NCBI RefSeq assembly: GCF_030297155.1
Contig: NZ_AP028068.1
Coordinates: forward strand, 1,550,001-1,614,000
Reading direction: 5' to 3'
Source of the DNA: Vibrio sp. FE10
Lineage (GTDB): Bacteria; Pseudomonadota; Gammaproteobacteria; Enterobacterales; Vibrionaceae
Length of the DNA: 64,000 bases
The translations under genes were made by a program, and so were the position numbers. Of this stretch, positions 53,482 to 61,000 are shown piece after piece (positions within the stretch are counted from its first letter, which is position 1; each line of letters opens with the position of its first letter). The notes beneath the pieces are model-generated. The model did no database searches. It was not told the DNA's origin and worked only from the letters and a program-made list of their open reading frames with translations.

Positions 53482-53791
53482 AGAGATAAACCTTGATAAA
53501 TATATTTGCTGCACATTGTAAGGGTTCGCTAGGGCGTGTAAAGCGCTATATCGCCTAGAAGAACTACAGAAAAAGACATTTGCGCAAAGATTCTTGGGAG
53601 TTCAATTGAAATTGACTATTAAGTTACAATTTAGAACGCGGTACTTATGCGGCTAAGCCTTTGATTCAACTGCTAGCAACTTGAAATGAGTTAGTGAGAG
53701 AACGCGTTATTTGAGTCGCCTATTCGGACACAAATAATGCGAGTATTTGCTTGGTTTGCCTCAAAAGTAAATCGAATATTACTAGGGAACT

Positions 53792-54751
53792 CTATGTTGG
53801 AGGTTGGTTTGATTGTACAGATTGAGCTAGGCTTTTTATTAGCTGCTTACGTTCAGCTTGAGCAATGTATATAAATTGGTCGTTGTAGCTTCTTTCGGTG
53901 TTGATATATTGTTCGAAATTGACGGGCACTCCTGCAACCGACAACTCCAAATGTAGGTGAGGTCCAGTTGTTCGGCCAGAATTTCCAGTAAGTCCGATTA
54001 TCTGACCTTTTGTTATGTATTCCCCAGCTAAGACATGCCTTTCTGAAAGGTGAAGGTAGCGTGCGTAGTTTCCATCAGTGTGTTTTATTGTGAGGTAGTT
54101 ACCTGCAAAACGGTTATATCGAGACTTCAAAACAACGCCGTCGGACAACGAATGAATCTCTGTGCCAATAGGTGTCGCGTAATCCGTTCCAAAATGAGGT
54201 GCAATTCGATTCGTTATAGGGTGTTTCCTGTTTAAATCGAATGATGAACTTACTCGATAATGCTGAGAAAGAGGGAATACATAATCATTATTTATTTTAT
54301 ATCCATTTTCGTTATAGATATTATCATCCGCCCCTCTCATAGCAAAAAATTCTATATCACTGCCTAAATAGTAAAAAGCACTGACATATTCTGTGTTTGT
54401 ACCATCATGTTGGGTTTTTATTGAAAACTTATCACCGTTGTTAACTGATTTAATAATGTCAAAATTATCACCTAATAGACTCAATAGTGATTTTAATTCA
54501 TTGTTCGTCAAACCAGAGGATAGTATGGAACTGACAAAAGAGTATTTCACAACCCCTGAAACCATTTCAGATGTCGGAGCTGTAGTTGGAATATGAATGC
54601 TTTTGGGCTTGGCTATTTTAGGTGCCTGTTTTTTATCAGTATTTGAATGGTTGTAGCTTAGTGATATAGCTGTTGAAACGATCAAAAAAACCATCAAAAG
54701 GCCAAAGGAAAGGGTGCGGCGACTTAAATGGCTATTTATTTTCAAATACAT
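53792..54751 (-). CDS. M23-family metallopeptidase (LytM type), membrane-anchored
   Basis: 319 residues. A single membrane helix (about 15-33) anchors it, facing the periplasm. The C-terminal M23 domain has both metal motifs, HFGTDYA (H-x-x-x-D) and HLHLE (H-x-H), with GNYLTIKHTDGNYARYLHL between. It should cut peptidoglycan cross-links, as EnvC/NlpD-like or MepM-like enzymes do. The ligands look intact, so it is probably active rather than a regulator. It is divergent from the giant lipoprotein gene. Confidence 0.9.
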   Translation of the reverse strand: MYLKINSHLSRRTLSFGLLMVFLIVSTAISLSYNHSNTDKKQAPKIAKPKSIHIPTTAPTSEMVSGVVKYSFVSSILSSGLTNNELKSLLSLLGDNFDIIKSVNNGDKFSIKTQHDGTNTEYVSAFYYLGSDIEFFAMRGADDNIYNENGYKINNDYVFPLSQHYRVSSSFDLNRKHPITNRIAPHFGTDYATPIGTEIHSLSDGVVLKSRYNRFAGNYLTIKHTDGNYARYLHLSERHVLAGEYITKGQIIGLTGNSGRTTGPHLHLELSVAGVPVNFEQYINTERSYNDQFIYIAQAERKQLIKSLAQSVQSNQPPT

Positions 54752-55009
54752 AAATTATCAATAAAATTCGGTTAATGGATAAAAATAAGAATTAGATCAT
54801 AATATTTATTTGTTTTTTTTGCATGTTATTTTAGTTCATTCCTTCTTAATGACTGGCTAAAGGCATAGGGTGTGTTTCTAGAGTGATAAAAAACAAACCT
54901 TTCACCTTTTGATTTAGCTAAATTGTACTTTACAAGTAGTTATTATGTCATGTTGAGAAAATTTTAGACGATAATATAATCGCGGCAAAATATACTCTGC
55001 CAGAATACT

Positions 55010-58000
55010 ATGTTCACTAAAAATACGCTGAAATCAACATTAGGTCTTATTGTTACGTCGCTTATCTTAAGCGCATGTGGCGGTGGGGAAGGTGGAGGTG
55101 ATAACACCCCGCCAGCTAGGAATACCGGAAGCATCTCAGGTAACGTTTTTGACGCTCCTGTGAGCGGTGCGAAAATTGAGGTGTTTGAATACAAGGATGG
55201 AAGCTTAGGTAGGAAGTTAGCAAGTACGACTTCCGATGCTTTTGGTGACTACAAGGTTGAATTTGAATCTTCGTCGATGCCACTTTTCATCGTAGCTAAA
55301 GAAGGCAGTTATACCGATCCCTTAACGAAAAATACAGTGTCTGTCAGTAACGGCAAAACACTGCGTTTAGAAGCCATGCTCAATTACAAAGAAGGGCGTG
55401 ATCAAAACTTAATGCTGACCCCTTTGACGAACATCGTTTCAGGCTTAACTCAATACAAAGTAGGCAGGGGAGTGTCAGACTCTACTGCTATATCGGAATC
55501 ACTAAATAGCATTAACGATATGTATGGTTTCGATGTCAATGAAACTACTCCGATAGACATTACTAAAGGTGGTCAAAGTAGTTTTGCTACATCCGGTCAC
55601 CAATATGGTGCTTTGTTAACCGCTTATTCTTCTTATTCGTACGACCTAATTCAAAAATACGGTGATACTCAGAGTAATATTTACACATCGATGCATTTGG
55701 CTGATATCCAATATCGAGATGTCATTGCCGATGGTCTTCTTGATGGGCTGGAAATAAGTACTGTGTCGGGAGGGGTAACCCCTTTGACCTTCGGTCAACA
55801 AAAAGTCTCTAGTGATATTTACACTAACGATTTGGCACAGCATGTTCTAATTGTCGTCAATGATCCTAACTTAAATATTTCAGGAACAGACGCAGACGAC
55901 TATGTTGAGTTTAGCCGTAAGATTAATGACCAAGGCACCAATAGCGGTACTGGCGGTGTGATCCCTCCTCGCGACGAAACCGAAATTGATACCGAAGCGC
56001 CTACAGTGTCTAGAACAGACAGTGATGTATTGGCAGGTCTCGATAAGTTGGATATTAAGCTCAATGATGAAATTGGTGTTCAAGGTGTTTCAGCGTACCT
56101 TGAATACCAACTGGACGGTGTCTGGTCACTCGAGAGTCAGTGTGACGATGAACAAACTTCGGGTAGTGAGTTTTGTTTCTTGGAATTCGACGGCTTTGAA
56201 TCTGGTCTTAGAGAAACAAATATTAAAGTAAGTGTAGACACAAAAGCCGTTGACGCGGTAGAAGTTGATTCGGATACGGGACTCTCAAATGTCACTGCTG
56301 CACGTTTGGTTTTTTATACGACTGATGTCTTAGGCAACGAATTAGTTCAAGGGCGAGATGCTGGCCACTATATAAACTTTGAATGGGACAACAATGCGCC
56401 AGTAATTGACGTAACTTCGGCTAGTTCTATAAACAACAGTGCAAACGAGTATGTGCTCAAAGGTACTGTAAAAGAAGAATCACAAGAAATTGATTCGGTG
56501 ACTGTTTCATTTAAAGGAGGTTTAGATGACAGTGTTACTTGTTCTGGCACCTACTGTGAATTCAGCAAAAAATATTCAACGAGTGAGTTCGTTTCGATAA
56601 CGACATTTGAAATTAAAGCCACCGATAGCAACGGGAATATTGGTAAGAAAGTTCACGAAGTCGTTCGTGATGATCAAGCTCCGGCGCAAGTGATTAGCTA
56701 CCCAGAGAATGCTCCAATGAATTATGTCAATGTTAGTGTTGATGGGGAGCGAGTAACTAAAGAAGATGTTTATACGCAAGATACCTACACATCAGAAACG
56801 GTTCAATCCACTCGTGATTATTTGAAGATTGATTACATTTACGCGAGCAAGGGGATTTTGAGCTCAATTCCAGGTGTTGATTTCAGTGACTTTAATGTCA
56901 ACGACCTCAAAGATAACAAAATACCGTATGTTCGTGTCATAGTATCAGATAGCAATGGAGATACGGGGTTAGGATCTAGTGCCGACAAACTTAAGCTAGT
57001 TGTTAAGTATTTAGTAAGCCCAAATAATGATAATAACTATGCGCTTCAGAAGGTAACCGATACCGTAGCGTCTGACGCTAACATACCCCACAAAATTATC
57101 TCTGATACTGAAGGGCACGTAAACGAGGTCATCTATTATGTTCCTTTTGTAAAAGAAATACTTGGTGACAACTTCGATTCTACATCCGAGAACAGCAGTC
57201 AAAAACTAGTGATTCAAACTATTGACGAATCTGAAAATGAAAGTGCTGAGCAAGAAGTTTATTTTCGTAGTAGTTTCGACTTACCGACAATGACGATCGT
57301 TACTCCATTTATCGGGGCTAGTGTGCAATTGGAGGGATTAAACTCGAAGGGAGAGTTTACCTCGCTAGGAAGATGTACCACGATTCAGCACTTAGAAAGT
57401 GATGGAACAAATAAAGCACTCGATGTTGCTGGATGCGAAACAACAACCGATGTAGTTAACTACGACTTTATGCGCGTACGCTTAGTTGGAGTTGGTGATA
57501 ATAATACTCAACCGCATTACTACAAGTGGGAAAATGATCCAGGCGCACGATCAGAACAAGTGAACTTAAATAGCGCGAATATAGGAGCTTACTTTAAACT
57601 TGATGGTTCTAAAACTTTTTATATTACTGAGCTAGCAACATACCAAACTGGGCTGTTTGACTCTCAATGGAATCAAGTTGAAGCGGGAAATAAGACTCCT
57701 GAGAATGCCGCACTAATTTTAGACGATGTACAATATGCTCTCGCTGGTGGAAGCGATTCATTCTTTGGTTTCGACCCAACGATCGTTTCGTATGCGACGA
57801 ATGAAATGTTGAAAGGTGCTATTCCGGAAAAACTGCCTAATAATTACATTCATAGGTTTTTAGTAGAAGCGATTTACGACATTACCCAAGTAAACAATAT
57901 GCTACTAAGTAACTCTGTTGATTTTGCTTCCGCTATTTATGATGACTTGCAGTACGATGGCCAAGCTAACGGTATTGGTAGTGGGGGTAAAAAAATAGTT

Positions 58001-61000
58001 CTAGATTCATATGAATTTAGCTCAAAGTCTTACCGTAATGACTTAGCGCAATCGTACTATAACATTATGACTGAAAAGTATGGTGTAGCAGCTAACCTAG
58101 CTCAGCGATACGCCGACCAGATATCAATGGCGAACCCAAGCCTAGATGGCGAACAGATTATAGACGGTGATCGCGAAAGTATTGATAAATCACCGCCTCA
58201 ACCTTCGCTAAGTATCGAAAATGGCCGAGAAACATGGGTTGGAAATAAACGTTACGTTGCTGGTGTTTTAGATTCGCGGATTCTTTTGGAAGATCCTTCT
58301 GGCATTGTAGTAGAAGAAGGCAGTCAGCCATCATTTGTTACTATGTGGTATGAAAAAACTGAACCGAATACGGGAACCCCAATTGACCTGAATATTCGAG
58401 AGTCAGGTGGTGATAGTTATAAAAAAGAGTATTTATTTACCCTTGATACTGAGTCGTCAAATCTCACAGGTATTGACAAGTTTGAGCTTATAACGAGTGC
58501 AATGGACGAGCATGGAAATAGCTATGGTTACAATGGATATGATCCCCATATAGAAACCTTATATATCGATAATGATTATCCTTTGGTCACTTACACTCCC
58601 CCGATCGGTGGTGACGATAACCCGGTAGAAGAGGGCGTCTACCTGAACACCAATTATAACCAAGAACTCACTTTTACAATTGATGATCCTGTAGGGGATA
58701 AGTTGGATAAGCGCGGCCTAACTTTCTATAACGCGGCCACAGGCGAAAGCAATAGTTATGATCCGAACCGTTTTTCAAGTAATGAAGAAAAATATTTTAA
58801 GGTGAAACTATGCTCTGGAGACAAATGTAGCGCAGAAGATAATACTCTTAGTCCAGAAGATGGTAATTGGACTGTATATGTGAGTGCTGAAGACAATTTG
58901 TCTAATATAGTTAACCGTCAGACGACCAATGCCCCTCAATTTAGTGTATTACTTGATTCAAAAGGCCCGGTAGTAAACGGATCTAAAATTGCCAACCATC
59001 TGGGTGGTAACTCAAGTTGGGTTCCTGATATTACTTGGAGTTTAAGCCCGGGAAGCTTGGTTAAAGTCGAAATGAAGGCAGAGTCTGGAAGGCGTTTCAC
59101 TTTACAACAGTACGAAACCGAACCTGAAGAGAGTACTGAGCCGTATCTCTTTGGTATTCAGCCTAATGTAGAGGTGAGACTAGTTGCCGATGCATTTAAA
59201 TATAATGAGAAAAACTTTTTCTACGTAACAGCAACAGACAGCTCTTTTCCATTGGGTACACACAGTGGTGAATTTGAATTCTTAGTCGACAATAAGGGGC
59301 CAGTAATTGAACTTGCTGACCCGTGGATAATAGATACAAACTCCGGTGAAAGCTATGTTCTTGGCACCAACTTTACGGTGAAGTTTACGTCAGTATCTGA
59401 CGATTCTGACGTATCTAAAGTTGAACTTTGGCAACAAGATCAAGTGGCTGCAATACGTTCAATTGACCCCAAAGATCCAACGCAGCCTTTTGATTTCGTA
59501 ATTACAGAAACACAAAGTGACGCTATCGTAATTGGCGAAGACAAAAAGGCGAACCTATATCTTAAAGCTGTAGACGAATATGGATTTGAATCTAAAACAG
59601 AAATTAGAACTGTTCTGCTAGATCGCGAAGGGCCATCACTAAAGTTAAATGGGTTTAATCCGGAAAGTTTCTATCTTGGTAATTATGTATTCAACCTTTC
59701 TGCTCAAGACTTAAATGACAGGGGAACACCTTCGTCAGAGGGTGTTAACAAAGAAACATTAGAGTATTGGACTTTTAAAGAAAACCCCTCTGATGCAAGC
59801 ACCTTAGTTGGTGATGAAATGAAGATCCCTTTAGGTGGTGTAAACGATGGCGATAGTGCAATTCGCACAGTCAGATTAGGTGGTTCGGACATTAGAGGAA
59901 ATACGACAACCGTAGATTATGCGGTTAAAGTTCAGAACTCAATGCCATTTATTCATCCGGTGCTCTTCACATATGAAGATGATGGCACGCCAGTTCCTTC
60001 TGTTGGTGGCCAGATACAAATTACTCGTAGTGAACCTGTAATTATCAGTATTGCTGCCGAAGACGAAAGCGGGATCCCGCTAGTTGAAGGTACTTATAAA
60101 TATGGGGAACAAACCAACAGTATCTCATTTTCTCAGAAAGACGGCTTATGGGAAGCTAGGTTGACAGAGGCCGATCTAACGGAAGACGGAGCCTATCAGC
60201 TGGAATTCAAAGTTTATAATAATGTTCGCTATAACTCAGAACAAGAAAGGCCGTCTGCAACAAGGTCAGAAAGTATCAATGTGCAACGTCAAGGCGTAGC
60301 TCTGTCAATCGCAAAACCGACTGACTTCCAAAGTCATATATCGGGAAGTACCCTTAATGTTGAATTTGACCCTGTGGATGAGGTAAAAGCGAGAACATTA
60401 GAATGTTGGGTAAGAGAAAATTACACATCAGAAGGTGTACCGGAAGATGGTCCAAACTATGCTTATTCAGGTGTTATAACTAATCCTCAAGAGAATTATA
60501 AGTGTAGCGTTACAACTGATGTGAATATGTCTGTTTCACCTGTGGTTTTGATAACTAAAACAGTCGGAACGAATGGCACTGAAACTGTTAATAAGTTCAG
60601 CTTTAATATGATGGATATCGATGCCCCTACGGTTGAACAAGACACATATCCATTTACTGGCAATGACGTTGGTTTGAATGCCGAAGGTAAGAAAGTTCTG
60701 AGCTTAACATTGAGCTTCAAAGACAATCTTTCTGGTGTGGATATTAGTGATGGTAACGAACCGTTATTGGTAAGAAATCAATTAAATGTGTCTTTTGAAC
60801 CAAAAAGTTGTAGCTCTAAATTGGGTATAACGACATGTACGTATACCGAGTTGTATGCCGATATCCTCTATCCAGGGGCGTTGCAGCATTTATACACGAT
60901 TAAGAACTTGTCTGATATCGCCGGAAACTTGGGTTCGGATCATGCGTTAGAGTTATTGCTTCCAGCCCAAGGCGATTTAGAAATCGCCATTACGAGCCCT